Notes: generated by a model from the letters alone, not told the origin. Counted from the stretch's first letter, positions 24,017 to 36,877 are shown. The stretch: 64,000 nt of DNA from Bradysia coprophila (GCF_014529535.1 NC_050735.1:9931739-9995738), one strand, 5' to 3'. Numbers and translations are program-made.

Positions 24017-24766
24017 AATAGTTGTAGATTTAGTGGAGTGTTCGAAATTTATGTGCCATTCGAAAGCTAAAGCCTACAGTACAGAACTTTAGCTTCAATC
24101 ATAAACACTCAAATGTTATATGTCAAATTTAGGGTCTATTTGAAGAAGTTCGCGAATTTTCAGGCAAAAAAACTTGCCTCCTGTCTAAAACGAAAGACGC
24201 GCAGGACAATGCTTGTAGACTCCAATTTTTTTTTCTACGTTAGTTCTTGGAAGCTATGCTACTTTTGATCAAAGGATATAAGCCCTCAGCGGATCAGAGA
24301 AATTACGGATCCCGACTTTACAATGAATTCATTTTTGTAATGTTCTCTTTAAATTATTTTCTTGTGACTACTGTTGTTGCACGGAAAACTCATATATGCA
24401 CCCCAGACGAAGAAATCGGGAACAGCTTCACGATTATAGAACATTAGTTGTGTGCTGCATATTGATCTGAGGATCATACAATGCCCGCCTAATGAATATT
24501 GTTGTTGTGTGCTGGATATTATTTTTCAGCGTGCAGGTCTTAGCTGTATGCCTGTTTTATAATATAAAATGACGCCATTTTTTCAATTCAATAAACAACC
24601 TCATTTATCGTTTAATAGAAGAAATTGATTTAATTAACTTTATCAATTTTATTTGCGTTAAAAACTTTTTCAAAAAATTATTTTTTTTTATTTTCAATTT
24701 TGTTATTATTATTTGTTATAAGCCGTAGATTTATATTTAAATTCATCATATTAAATTGCTAACAGA

Positions 24767-24961
24767 TTTTTTTTTTTTTTGCTTACGTTTTTTCCGGTCA
24801 CCCACCCAAGTACGGACCGCGACCATCGATGCTTAACCTCAGTTTCTGACTGCCAACGACTTTACCACTGCTGCTATACTGCTTGCACATAGTGGCAGTC
24901 TTATTTCGAACCGTTGTTACTTTGCATGCTGAATATTGACTAAATGAATAAAGTCGTCCGT
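24767..24961 (-). mobile_element. SINE-like retroposon with a 5S rRNA-like segment and poly(A) tail
   Basis: Read on the minus strand, GGTTAAGCATCGATGGTCGC followed by GGTCCGTACTTGGGTGGGTG and ACCGG resembles the 3' half of 5S rRNA, including its internal box A and box C promoter region. A poly(A) run follows at 24767-24780. Upstream on the same strand, GGTTCGAAAT resembles a tRNA-type B box. A tail and an internal Pol III promoter fit a SINE. The ATTCAGCATGC block at its 5' side recurs near 25765 and 25800. Confidence 0.5.
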
Positions 24962-27438
24962 ATTTAGAATGGGTTATGCAACAACATTTAATTGAATTTA
25001 TTTTATATGAAATGTAGTACTTCTCCCCACTAAGCAATGTCATCGGATATTATTATTTTAATTCTGAGCCTGGTTCTGAATTAGAGGTTTTTTCAATCGT
25101 TCTACAAAAAAACTGTTCACATTAATAGTGAGCATCTATTACGCGAATTAATAAATTAAGGTTGGCTCACCTAGTTTGTGTATATTACGTAGGTGGAAGC
25201 ACGGGGTTTCAGGGGGTTTCGAACATTTAGTTTTTTCATGTTGAAGATATTGCAGTGTCAAATTCTGTCCAAGATGTGACATATTTGCAAGGTATTGGCA
25301 TTTTTCACAAAGTATAATCAGCGTAACCTTCGTAAAAAGAATCTTGAATCTGACAAGAGCACGTGTGCCAACGTGTAAAAAACAAATGTTCAAAACCCCC
25401 TGCTGAACCGTGGCGATCCTCTTGTCAAACGGACAGTACATAAACAAATTCCATCATTTATTGCTGAATACCACCAACTATTTCTGTTAACATTTCAAAA
25501 GCCTTTAACACCGAAAATGGATTTAAAAGTTCGTTCGTCAAAATTTCTATTGAAATACATAAATGTAACATTATCATTGCATATTAATTCGGTAAAAATA
25601 GAAATAACTTTAAATGAAGGAATAAAATTAGATTTGATAATCATCTTTATGCGTATGTTCTTGAGATCTTGAGATCTTCCTTTTATTTCATTAAAACAAT
25701 AAATTTATTGTTGCATAGTCCATTCTAAATACAGACAACTTTATTCATTTAGTCAATATTCAGCATGCAGGTATAGTTCGATAGTACCATTTAGTCAATA
25801 TTCGGCATGCAGGTAAAGTTAAGTAATACATCCCACAACTAATTTGAAGATATAATTCAGCACACAGCAAATATATACCTGGGAACCTCACAATATTCCT
25901 ACGAGCTGAATAATATTGTTGCCGGAACTATATTTTGAAAATATTCATATTACATGTTTATTGTAATACAACACACGGGAACATTATTCAGTCTGCAGCA
26001 AATATATTTATGCAGCACACAACAAATGTCGAATTTGCCGAATTTTCCGTGTGCACCCGCTAAGTTTGTGTGGAATCGAATTCACCTTACCAATAGCTGC
26101 GTCTTGACTCAAACGAAAAACGAATTAAATATGTGCGAAACATAACGAAACTCAATTTACCTGAAACTAGGGATCCGTGCATAGCTGTGCATTTGGATTA
26201 CCAGCGCTAACAAGTTCTATATAATTGATGGATTGTCATGATTAAATAACAATTTGACAAAATGAAGCTTAATGCTCAAAACCACGACAGGAGCGCTGAT
26301 TTGACTAGGGACCTGAATAATCTAGTAGCCCTGTATTTTTTGCGAATAAAATTTTTCAATTTGAGTTCATTTGGTTCATTTTCATACAGAGTATTAGGTC
26401 CATTATTTGACGTTTTGAAAATGAACCGCTACTGCGTGATTTATTTTAATCTGCCGTGTTAAAACAAACGAGGCATTGAAAACGTGTTTTGGTTCTTATT
26501 TTCATTGACAGATGCAACAGTCGTGATTTTGAATAGATTGTGGATCTGAGCACTATTTCACAGGACACTCAATGACTTGTCGCTGTCGGCAAGTCGGTCA
26601 CATCAGTCAATTCACGGAACAATATTTTCATGGACAATGTGATCGAAAATTAAATTTCCTAACAAATGATTTTGATTTTTAAATTTCGTATTTCAAAAGA
26701 CCAACTCGAAGGCAGTGCCATCCCTGACTTTTGCGGTAGTGACGATAACAATTTCCACAATCTATAAAAAAGTTCTAACGTCATTTGACAGTTTCGAAAA
26801 TTTTGCCTTTTAAAAAATGCATACTTAACAAGTAATTAACCTGTCGCAGACGGCAAGCGTATTAACCGATTTCCTATTCAAACTACTACTTCATTTGATC
26901 GAAGATTTTCAGAGATTGATTTCAGAAATCATTTACTTCATTTTTTTTAAAACATCCTTTGTCGTTGTCGATAACAGATGACAGTCGTCTGCAACAGATT
27001 AATGACTTAAGAACGTTCCCTAACTTCTGGGGTTTATAAACTTCGGTATGAACAACTCTGTTGGTAGGTGCTTCATCGGCTGTTACTTCGATTCGATGAA
27101 TTTCATTTTAACAGTTAAAAGGTGAATTTGATGCGTTATTCATTCAGAATTTATTTCATTTCTACAAATTTTTCTTTAAGTTTTTAACAAATTGTGGACG
27201 ATTTATTGTTAAAAGCAGAACTAGCAAAACCAAATTTGTTTCTTTGTAAAAAAAAATTAATTCCTCTCTTCATCAGTGTTTTGATTAATTTTATGATATA
27301 AAGTTAACTGTTTTACAACTATGATAAATTCTCGATATAATATCTGTTCTTTCACGTCGGTCTAATAAATATCATCTACAAAATTGAGTGGAAAATTAAT
27401 TGTTTCAACCAATTTCTATTGCATCACCTCTTCTATTA
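24962..27438. other. Geneless interval with repeat remnants
   Basis: Several TATTCAGCATGCAGG and CAGCACACAGCAAATATAT blocks (24440-26040) look like remains of one repeat. A copy of the 49110-49308 element lies in reverse orientation at about 26278-26462 (CCACGACAGGAGCGCTGATT at the left, matched loosely inverted at the right). I see no coding exons. Confidence 0.5.
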
Positions 27439-28223
27439 TTATCTTAGATGTAAAAACGATGAACTGACTCTACTTACAAATATACCTGAAATAAGTGCGA
27501 ATATATTGAGTTTGATTTGATTGGAGTGATTGCAACCGTCCGAGTCGCCACAACTCTGAAGACACCCTTTTACATATCTGAAACGAAGAAAATCGTGATG
27601 GGATGCGTTCCCTTTAAATGGAGGCCAATATCTACCTATCTTCGTAATAAAATCGACCGCAATGTGACATACGAATTAATTCTGTATCTGTAGTCAATGT
27701 TCCGCTGTCGAGTGCACATCCACGCACTGTTATCGATTCTCCCGTATCAACTTTGGTTTAATAAGAAAATGTTCAATTAAAATTTTGACCTAAATTTTGT
27801 TGGAGCCTACGAAGGAAATTGCATTTCTTGTGATTGTTAACCTCGCTAACGGCTCGGAATATCAACATTTTCAACTTCAAACTTTCGATGTGAATGGAAA
27901 AATCAGAGCAGAAGCTCAGTTTGTAGAATGTATACTTGACGCTTAGCTTTGTATCCATAATTTTTCCCATAGATGCAGGCTTTAGCTATTCTAATTCTTA
28001 AAGGTGCAAATGCAACAGGCTAGTATTTAGTAGTTCAATAAATTACCAAAATGTCCAGCAATTTTGATGCAAGCTGTAGCTGGAAACAGTCCGTCCCTTC
28101 CTTTCCGACCGCCCATGCACGGCGCCTCCAAAAATGCAGTCGAAACATTATTATGAAATGGATCATCGCAAGCGACATTGTTGCCATTGTGTGAAACACA
28201 TTTGAAGCAATCGATCCCGTACC
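27439..28223 (-). CDS. Ly6/uPAR-domain protein, quiver/sleepless-like (first exon not found)
   Basis: Three exons (28223-28047, 27750-27636, 27577-27439) join in phase to about 142 residues with ten cysteines in the Ly6 pattern. They start IDCFKCVSHNGNNVACDDPF, pass through APCMGGRKGRDGLFPATACI and VRGCALDSG, and end CLQSCGDSDGCN. The closing CN followed by a hydrophobic tail (LNIFALISGIFV) fits a GPI-anchor signal. Insect Ly6 proteins of this type sit on the outer membrane and tune ion channels, septate junctions or secretion; the specific role cannot be told. The first visible exon needs one base from an upstream exon that should encode the signal peptide, and I could not locate it. The last exon is read through to the stop at 27439; an alternative donor at TCAG/GTATAT would change only the tail. 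Confidence 0.8.
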
Positions 28224-28723
28224 CTGCGATTTTTTTTTAAATTTACTCTGTTAAGTGCCTGAAAAGTGCCTGTAACGTGTGTAATTGTGAAATGTGTCTC
28301 ATTACATTTTTAAAATTACAAAAATTTTGACAACATTTAGTGTAGTGACACTGAACGACAAGTGAAAGAGACCGAACAAAAACGTTTCTTTTGTTCCTAT
28401 TGTGTTAAAGAACTAAAGAAACGTTTGGATTAGGTGCCCTTCGCTCGTCACTCAGTGACACTACCAGTTATTCACTTTTCGAATTGGGTTAGAATTTTAA
28501 CAATGTAATGCGAGATGCGAGTGACCGATAAAGCGAACAGTGAGATGAAAATGACACAACTATGGGAAATTGAACTGATCCCATTGTAAAACTTTAGGTT
28601 TTCATGCAACTTATTTCTGACACGCTACTCCCTCTCACTCTCTTTCTCACACATACAGACACAGACGCACACAAATGATTCAATAAGGGAGGTACAAAAA
28701 GATTTTTTTTCCATTTTTTTTAC

Positions 28724-28971
28724 ATTTTCTTGAAGAATTCGGAAAATAAAAGGACCCGTGTTTTTGTCTTTCTTGATTCGAGCAATAGTACCCTCTATAG
28801 GGCACTTTATACTTCCCATGTAAATGACGATTACAACAACAATTTGTATGGCGGGTGTGATCGGGTGTGAAAATTTTTTCAACTTCAACCAGTGATAATT
28901 TTTCGAATTTTGATTTTTTCGAGAAAAGAAAAAACACGGGTCTCTTTATTTTCCGAGTTCTTCAAGAAAAT
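28724..28971. mobile_element. 248-base MITE next to the Ly6 gene
   Basis: ATTTTCTTGAAGAATTCGGA, then AAATAAAAGGACCCGTGTTT, is inverted at the right end (AAACACGGGTCTCTTTATTT, then TCCGAGTTCTTCAAGAAAAT). The interior has no reading frame of interest. No clear target duplication is visible. It probably lies in the Ly6 gene's first intron or upstream region. Confidence 0.6.
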
Positions 28972-29186
28972 CAACTAAAAAGTATATGCGGTACCTCCGG
29001 TACCTTCGTGTTTGAGTTTGAGTGTTCAGACAAAGCGACGTTTTGAGGCGCAGAGTTTGCTGACTGGTTGAGTGTGAGTCTGCTTGAAATTTCAATTTCA
29101 TTGAGTTTGTTGTATACGTTCGTATGTGATTTTTCTTGATTTTCTTGTGTTTCTGCTGCGTTAGGGTTTTCAGAGCAGCATCCCAT
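28971..29186 (-). CDS. Possible small lipid-anchored protein or first exon (unrecognised)
   Basis: An ATG with good context (CATA before ATGG) opens a 71-residue frame starting MGCCSENPNAAETQENQEKS. MGCC at the N-terminus is a classic N-myristoylation plus palmitoylation site, seen in membrane-tethered proteins. The rest is polar (Asn, Ser, Glu) with no recognised domain. The frame ends at the edge of the MITE at 28724-28971, and a GT inside ACGAAG/GTACCG could be a splice donor, so this may be a first exon. Its relation to the Ly6 gene downstream is unknown. It could also be a chance frame. Confidence 0.35.
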   Translation of the reverse strand: MGCCSENPNAAETQENQEKSHTNVYNKLNEIEISSRLTLNQSANSAPQNVALSEHSNSNTKVPEVPHILFS

Positions 29187-29487
29187 TATGATTCATTGTT
29201 TCCATCAGAAGATGGCATTTCCTCTATGTAAACGATTCTATTACTTGTTCAACCGAATGGTTTACTGCTGTCTCGTGCAACGGACCAGTGGAAGCGACTG
29301 ATGATGGTTAGACCACGCTAACCACTGACCGCCACTGGATCCGGAGGTCGAAACAGATTTGTTCTTCTTTGATTCGCTTCACGCGAACCATGGGAAAGGG
29401 AAGAGCGAAGCTCTGTTCGTTGATTTACAATTACTTCCTTAATTTTTAGATTGCTTTGTAGGTATTACAGGTCTTAGTTGTCCTCGT

Positions 29488-30220
29488 CCGAGCTTCATGT
29501 GTGTATTTGCAGCCCGTTACCAAATCGTAACGTAAAAGAAGCCTGAATTCATATTGTTCCTTATGGCATTATGTTGTGTTGATCAAATGTTTTCCTTAAT
29601 TTGATTATTTTCCTTATGGCATTATATTGTGTCATATTGTATTGGACGAATGGTTTGCTTTAAATTGATTTTGATCTGAGCTTTGAGATTGTAGGTATTT
29701 CAGCAATCAGAATTTTATTTTGAGCATTTGAGATCTAGACTTTGATTTCTTAGGCATTTCAGCTCTTAGATTAGATTTCATAGGCAGGCATTATAGTATT
29801 TGTGATCGTCCTGAGCTTTGTGTATGTATCCTCAGCCCGTTGCCAAATCGTAACGTGAAAAAAGCCAGGATTCAATTATGTTGAATTATCTTCTACTAAT
29901 ATTGTTCCTTATGGCATTATGTTGTGTTGATCGAATGTTTTCCTTAATTTGATTATTTTCCTTATGGCATTATATTGTGTCATATTGTATTGGGCGAATG
30001 GTTTGCTTTAAATTGATTTTGATCTGAGCTTTGAGATTGTAGGTATTTCAGCAATCAGAGTTTTATTTTGAGCATTTGAGATCTAGACTTTGATTTCTTA
30101 GGCATTTCAGCTCTTAGATTAGATTTCATAGGCAGGCATTATAGTATTTGTGATCGTCCTGAGCTTTGTGTATGTATCCTCAGCCCGTTGCCAAATCGTA
30201 ACGTAAAAAAAGCCAGGATT
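29488..30220. repeat. Tandem duplication, unit about 348 bases
   Basis: ATATTGTTCCTTATGGCATT starts at 29551 and again at 29899. The 348 bases between agree almost exactly through GATCTGAGCTTTGAGATTGT and AGCAGCCCGTT-type blocks. A partial third unit starts CAGCCCGTTGCCAAATCG near 30181. No coding capacity. The high identity points to a recent duplication. Confidence 0.7.
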
Positions 30221-33200
30221 CAATTATGTTGAATTATCTTCTACTAATGAATTCCTTTACTGTTTACTTAACACCTAAAGTTCCATATGGGACTAATTCT
30301 CAGATAATCACTTACCATAACGGAAGCATGTTGATAGAACAGCCAAAAGAATTCCAAAACGTATGGTGCACATCTTTAAAAATAAATTTTTTGTCGCAAA
30401 GGAATTCAATGATTTGATTGATAGCTCAACAGTTGCACGACATCAATATCATTTCGTCTCAGCTGAAAAATAAGTTTCTGTTGTTTTATGTGACCTGTTA
30501 CACGGTTTGCATAATTGAGTATCGGATCAATAATGAATTTACATCTAAGAATGTATTTTACTATGCCACAATCTATGGTCCTATATCAAAACATGAACAT
30601 GTGAGACACATAATACAATGCATTCTTTAATGGTGCGCATGACATTTTAATGAAAATTCACTGTAAGATATGGGTGCGGATTTTCTTCGAGATTTTCTCT
30701 AACATATTATTCCAGTTAATAAATTGTTTACTTTTCACATTTTCATCGTAATATTGGTAAGTATTACATACAACTGGTGTTCGATGTAAACAATGTTTTT
30801 GCTACTTGGCTGCGTAGTGTGATGAGTCACAAATATTCGTACTGAACCACTATCAATCATTACAATAACTATACATAAAGCCCTATTTCCTATTGACTGC
30901 ATTACCAATCATAATACTGATTAAATCAAAACAATGCAACCAGATGGAATACTAACCAGTAACTGCTTGAAATTCTCAATTGGTAGCAGTGAACTTGAGA
31001 AAAAAGACACTTTTAATGTAAACAATGAATGTAATGTTCGTTCACCAGTATCTACTCTAGCGTACACTGCAAAACAATTTTCCGAAAGTCGCTGTTTTCC
31101 ATGCGTCGGAAAATTCGATGTTTGTAGTAGAGTCTTCAATGAGAATGTACCAAGCATTTTAAAAATGCGCGATTTTTATTTGTTTACGGTAAAATACAGA
31201 TTGAAAATATATGTTGGGTATGAGGACGTAAATAGTACTTTTCCAAACGCATGCTAAAAGCCTTTTTTTTAAGCGCGGCTTAAAGGACTAGTCAGCTTTT
31301 TACGTCAATTTTCTTGACCCAATGTGAATCGTTGATATATACTCGATTCAGTAAATCACATGAATTGGCTACGTTATACTACCATACCCGATGATTGTAT
31401 TCGAGAAATGCTGTTTAAACTTTACGCCGTAAAGTCTGCTTTTCGCCCAGGTTTCAATCCATCATGTGAAGATATTTTAGTTGAAATGAAGGTGCAATTT
31501 CTTTGCTGAAAATGCTGTTGAATAGTTGTGTAATGAATATAGCGCAACAAGAAATTTTGTGCCCAAAACATGAAAAATGTGCAGGAATAATTTTTTGCCG
31601 ACTTGCTCAATATACTTAGATGAAAATTTTCTTGTATTATACTGAGCAATTTGGGGCTAAAATTTCATGAATGCCGGTGAACTGTTTTTTCTCTCAAGCT
31701 GCAACGACTTCGTCGATTAATGCTACAGGTGAATAACGATGCAGTTTTTTGAAGAATTCTACAACAAACTAAATACCGCTTTTCAATAGTCATCTGTTCT
31801 CGACAACGACATAAAAAATAAGCGACGAGCTCTCGTGTGTGTTCTATTTTATAGAAATTTTGTGGTAAAAATCAATGAAGTAATAGATGCTCTTTGACAC
31901 TGAGTACGACTTCAAGTAGAAGAAGTATTAGATGTATTGTTTTTGAAGGGATGCACTTGCTGTTTGTAAAATTTAGCACGAGATGTATTTCGGAGAAATA
32001 ATAAAATTCTTAAAAGCATTTGACCTCTACTGTCGCGTTTGTTCAATGCCGTTGACTGTCAACAGAAATTAACTATTTTTCGTCGGACGTTGCTTAATGC
32101 TTAAGACAGAAGCTTCAGTGTCATATTTCGACATGTTTCCTGAATCTGATTTGATATTTTCTTAACAAATAATTTCGTTTTTAATTTGATGTTGAGTGTC
32201 TGTTTCTACCATTAAGAGGTCGAACATGCATACCGAATTCCGCTTTTCGATCGATCTATGAAATAGTTAGTCCAGAAATACATTGATTGTTGTGGCGGGA
32301 ATGCAAACAAACTTATTTTTTCGGTTTAAAAAAGTGATTGATCAGAAATCGTAAAACGAAATGTGTGTAACCACTAGCATATTTATGTTTTCATTTTCTC
32401 TCACACCTACATTCGTGTATTCTCTCCTACCACCCACCTAACATTTTTGTATATTGCAAATTTCTTTACAATTTTGTATTCGATGTTACATGCGATTCTG
32501 TAAGACATACTATACACGATGTATACATATAACTCTCACAGAAAATAAATGATACAACATAATTTCTATGCTGTGTTTTGCACAAATTAAACAGAGGTGT
32601 ATGCAGTGAGTGACGGATTTTAATTTTCTTGGTTTAATTATTAGTTGAAGGTAATTATTATACATCGGAATTGAATTGATGGTCACAGGTTTATTAAAGG
32701 AATTTCCAAAAGAAAACGCGTAGCTTCGGGAACATTTCACTTTCAACACTGTTATTAACTATAGGGATAAAAGATTGAAAAATCGACTATATGTGTGGAA
32801 AGTTAAATGTGTTGACTCGAGGCGAAACCGAGGTTATCTCGAGATATGTGTACAACTTTACACGCTTTGGATTTCTCAAGGGTCGAAAATGGTTTATTAC
32901 ATTACTAGAGAAATCAAGAGAATCAAGAGAAATCACAGCATGTAATATAAGGTTATGCACCTCTCACTATAATTGTTATTGTGGCGCGGCGTGTGTTTTC
33001 GTGTGTTATTGACCTCGGCTATTCCTCGGATCAACGTTTTTTCAACGTTTTATTTCTTGTCGTGTAAATAACTATTACAAGCAAAAAACAAGTCAAGAAT
33101 CACTTTACAGCCCTAGGGTTGTAAAGTATTTATAAAATCCATTACACCACTGTAAGAAATTTGTAAACATCTTTTCCATAAACTATTCACCTCTGTCTTA

Positions 33201-33357
33201 TACTCAAATCTGAGTAAGTTACTTAAAAATCTCTTTCTCTTTTTTGTACAACAATTTGAATTTAACGCTTTACAAAAAAAAACGAAACGAATAAAAAAAA
33301 ACCATCGAAATTGTTAAATGCAGAAATATAATAACTACTGAAACCGTCATCTCGTAC

Positions 33358-33390
33358 TCAGTTGGTTTGTTTACGTGAAGACGCTCAGAC
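33358..33390 (+). promoter_or_regulatory. Possible initiator plus DPE core promoter
   Basis: TCAGT with its A at 33360 matches the fly initiator. AGAC at 33387 falls exactly at +28, where the downstream promoter element (RGWYV) is expected. The following 300 bases are A-rich and UTR-like. No coding exon could be attached to it, so this is only a candidate. Confidence 0.3.
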
Positions 33391-34500
33391 TGACTTAAGT
33401 CGTTACACACACTAAAAGTGTTCAGACAGTAGACCGCTAGATTTATTTAATTTTTTTTTCATTGTAATAAATTTATTTCAATTGATTCAGTGTTAAGTTA
33501 AGAAAAAACTGATTTGAAAAAAAAAATGAATTAACGAAATATAAAATATACGAAGTGTGGTTTTGGTTGAGTGAAAGAATAACATTTATTGTAATTGCTT
33601 GTGAAAAAAAAAGAATTGAGTTATTGTATAGTGCGATTCGTGAAGTTAAAAAAAAAACTACTTTGGATTACAATATCTTTTTGAAGGCACTGCAGAATAA
33701 GAAATAAAAAAAATATTTCTTTTTTTTGTTGAGGTGAACTTTATTCAATTTTTTTTTATTACTTAAAATTTAAGAGATAATTATGACTAATATCTTTAGT
33801 GGATTCATAATTTATTTGGTATGTCATTGGTTTTTCTGTAACAAATAAATATTAAAGGAAAGAAAAATTTATCATTAAAAACGAAAATGTAATTAAAAGA
33901 AATAAATTATCGCAATGTATGTGTATTGCACATACCACGATCCACAGTCATAAATAAATTTAATTTTTATAACATTAGATATAATTCGTTTATAGTTTGA
34001 TATACTTTGCGTTAAAAATAAATTTTTGGTGTAACTAAAATAGATTTTGCAAGCTTTTTACTGTTTCGAAATTTATTTTTATTTGAAATTTAGAAATTAT
34101 GAAGAAAAAAAACCAATCATAAGAACTTGCAACATCGTCTGCGTATATAAAACTTTCGTTATATTTATTGGTATATCACGTTGAAATTGTTACTTTTGTC
34201 TTTCTAATACACACCTTAACTACATTATATTCCATTAATCAATCAAAATAACAATGAACCTAAAAGACATGATCTAGCCTCTGAAGCGACGAACTTGCTC
34301 TCAATTTTTATGAGAAACTTTTGCAATTACTTACCATATATCGTAATAATACTGGTTCCAGCCCGGGTTCACGTTATAGATAGGATCATTATTTTGATAG
34401 TTTCGTTGGTTATTGTTCTAAGTTTTAAGACCCCTTCATACCAACGACTTTGTGACAAACTTAGTATCGTCAATGATATGCTAAGAAGTAGGAGTCAGAA

Positions 34501-35002
34501 CAGAGTTGGATCGGTTATCCGAAAAACCGAAAATTTCGGTTCGGATTGAACCGAACCGAGAATTTCGGTTCGGATTGAACCGAACCGAAATTTTCGGTTC
34601 GGTTTGAACCGAACCGAAAACTTTGGTTTTGTCGTAAAACAATATGAAATGAAGGCAGACTCGTCAAAATTGATTGATTTCATTATGAACTAAACAAAAA
34701 GAAGTAAATGTAGCAATTGCATGCGATTTTTGTGAGAAAACGAATTTGACAAGAACTTATGAGATTTTCAATTCTCAATAAAAGTATCATGCAATTTACT
34801 TCTTTTTAGTTAGTTCATAATGAAATCAATCAATTTTGACGAGTCTGCCTTCATTTCATATTGTTTTACGACAAAACCAAAGTTTTCGGTTCGGTTCAAA
34901 CCGAACCGAAAATTTCGGTTTGGTTCAATCCGAACCGAAATTCTCGGTTCGGTTCAATCCGAACCGAAATTTTCGGTTTTTCGGATAACCGATCCAACTC
35001 TG
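34501..35002. mobile_element. 502-base palindromic hAT-like MITE with exact 8-base duplication
   Basis: The element begins CAGAGTTGGATCGGTTATCC and ends with its exact inverse. AGTCAGAA flanks both sides (34493-34500 and 35003-35010). The arms are about 200 bases each, nearly identical, and built partly of CCGAACCGAAAATTTCGGTT-type blocks; the loop is about 90 bases. CAGAG ends with an 8-base duplication place it with hAT elements. Because of the symmetry both strands carry the same open frame, which is not a real gene. The near-identity of the arms suggests a young insertion or gene conversion between arms. Confidence 0.85.
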
Positions 35003-36640
35003 AGTCAGAATACTGTTGTCTGCCAGGAAATATCTTTGCCGGTAAGCTTTCCATTCGCTCAGCCTACCCCAGAAATTTATCATTTCAATCAGCTGTTTTT
35101 TTGTGTCTGCGATTCGGTTTTAAACTCTAGTACTCAGTCGATTAGTGAAGATCACTACTCCACTTTTAAGTTGCACATTTGAATGGGATCATTAATTACG
35201 CAGTGCACGCAGTAGGAGGTTTTCTTACTTTAAGCTGTTTTCAATCAATCTGTATGTTGTACATATTCATAATCAAACGATTTTAATACTTTCCTTTCAC
35301 TTGTGTCAGTTAATTAATTACGAAAAGAAAAATGCTGAGCCTAGCACATGCAATGAGCCTGTAGTCAGTTAGCGAACGTTTGTTTCGTAAAGTTACCAGC
35401 GTTTATTTCACGTCCCACTAATGCTTAACAACCACCAACGAAAGATGTACTTGCTGTATATCATCCTCAGTTCTTGAAAGAAACGTTTCGATACATCTCG
35501 TCGAACAAAACTTTATTCTTGAAGGTCCGTTTTTGGAAATAAAACCAAAAAAAATCTGTGCGAATTGGTCACCCTTTTATAAACGGCGAATCGAGATAAA
35601 ATCATAACTCAAATCTGTAATTTCTTGTATTTCATTTGCCTAGTATTTACTACAAAGTCTGCTACTTCGTTAGTTTTAGCATACATTTTGTTATATAAGA
35701 CCACATTAACCAGAGCTCATCGCTTATTTTTGTCGTCGTCGTCGATAACAGATGACTGCGTTGAAAGCGACAAACATAATTTAAGAACAACATAACCCAT
35801 TTTGGGTAGATGGCATTCGCAAAAAGTTAAATCAAATCAATATGAAACCAAAATATTTCAACATTCCAAGTATGAAAAAGTTTCCTCTGTGAAGCTCTAG
35901 CTTCTGGCGCTTTCGTCTACAAAATGGATTATAAAGTTGCTTACGTTGAACAGAGACTATTAACTATTCATACTATGAAAGAATTTCTGGAGCGGTAATA
36001 TTCCTCTATATAAACTCTACTCTGACTTTGTTTTATTTTGATTGTGAAATTTGGAAGTTTAAAAAATTAATTTCATTACATTTTTGTTTCGGCTGCCTCT
36101 TTTCGCAGATGGAAAGCTTTTTTCCCAAAATTGTTACAACCAAGCACATTTAAAGGTACCGTCTTATTATAAATTTCTTATTTTGCTTATTTTGCTTACT
36201 TCTCTCATTTCTCCATATATAGTCGCTATGAAGAAGTTAGAGAATTAATAGAAATCAGAAATTTATAATAGGACGGTACTTGTAAATGTACATGGCAGTA
36301 CGGAATCAGTTACTTTATTTCACCTAAATATTATTAACAGATTGAAACAACAACATCTTGTACTTCATGAATTTTACGTGTTACGGCATGTTTCATTTTC
36401 ATTTACATTGTCTAATCACGTAAAGCATTGTACTTACGAGTTTCCAAGTTGTGTATTTGGAAGTGGGGTGTTACAGCCCGACCCGAAGGGAGTAATATAC
36501 TATTAACGTGTACATAGGACCACATTACACTCAATTCTCTCGTCTCTGTCGATAGAAGATGAAATCAAATATTGAAAAGAATGATTTCGTCAAATAAATG
36601 CTGTGACTTTGCTCGTACTTATCTAAACTTTCTATATTTG

Positions 36641-36788
36641 TTCAGCTGTTTTTCAGCTGATCCACACAAACAATGAAAATTGTTTATGTGACTTTATACG
36701 GTATAAACAAGTATAAAAAGTTTTGAATGTATGTGTGGATGGATCAGCTGAAAAACAGCTGAAGCAAATTCATGCTAAAAATTCACTG
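36641..36788. mobile_element. MITE of the TTCAGCTGTTTTTCAGCTGA family, copy 1
   Basis: TTCAGCTGTTTTTCAGCTGA then TCCACACA is matched inverted near 36750 (TGTGGATGGATCAGCTGAAA). The right end continues to GCTAAAAATTCACTG. Related copies lie at 36878-37099 and 57762-57963. Confidence 0.65.
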
Positions 36789-36877
36789 CCTCTGACTGTA
36801 CATCCAAAATAGGTGCAGTGTTTTCCGATTTAAATACATGTTAGCCCCACGCAAGTATACAGAAATACTGCAAACTT

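Noticed and set aside
30934-31257. 107-codon ATG frame
   Set aside because: No recognisable domain, no signal peptide, no splice partners, and local small inverted repeats; chance cannot be excluded.
34495-35182. Open frames on both strands across 34495-34683 and 34820-35182 encoding the same peptide
   Set aside because: They are the two arms of one palindromic MITE; the shared peptide is a consequence of the inverted repeat, not a gene family.
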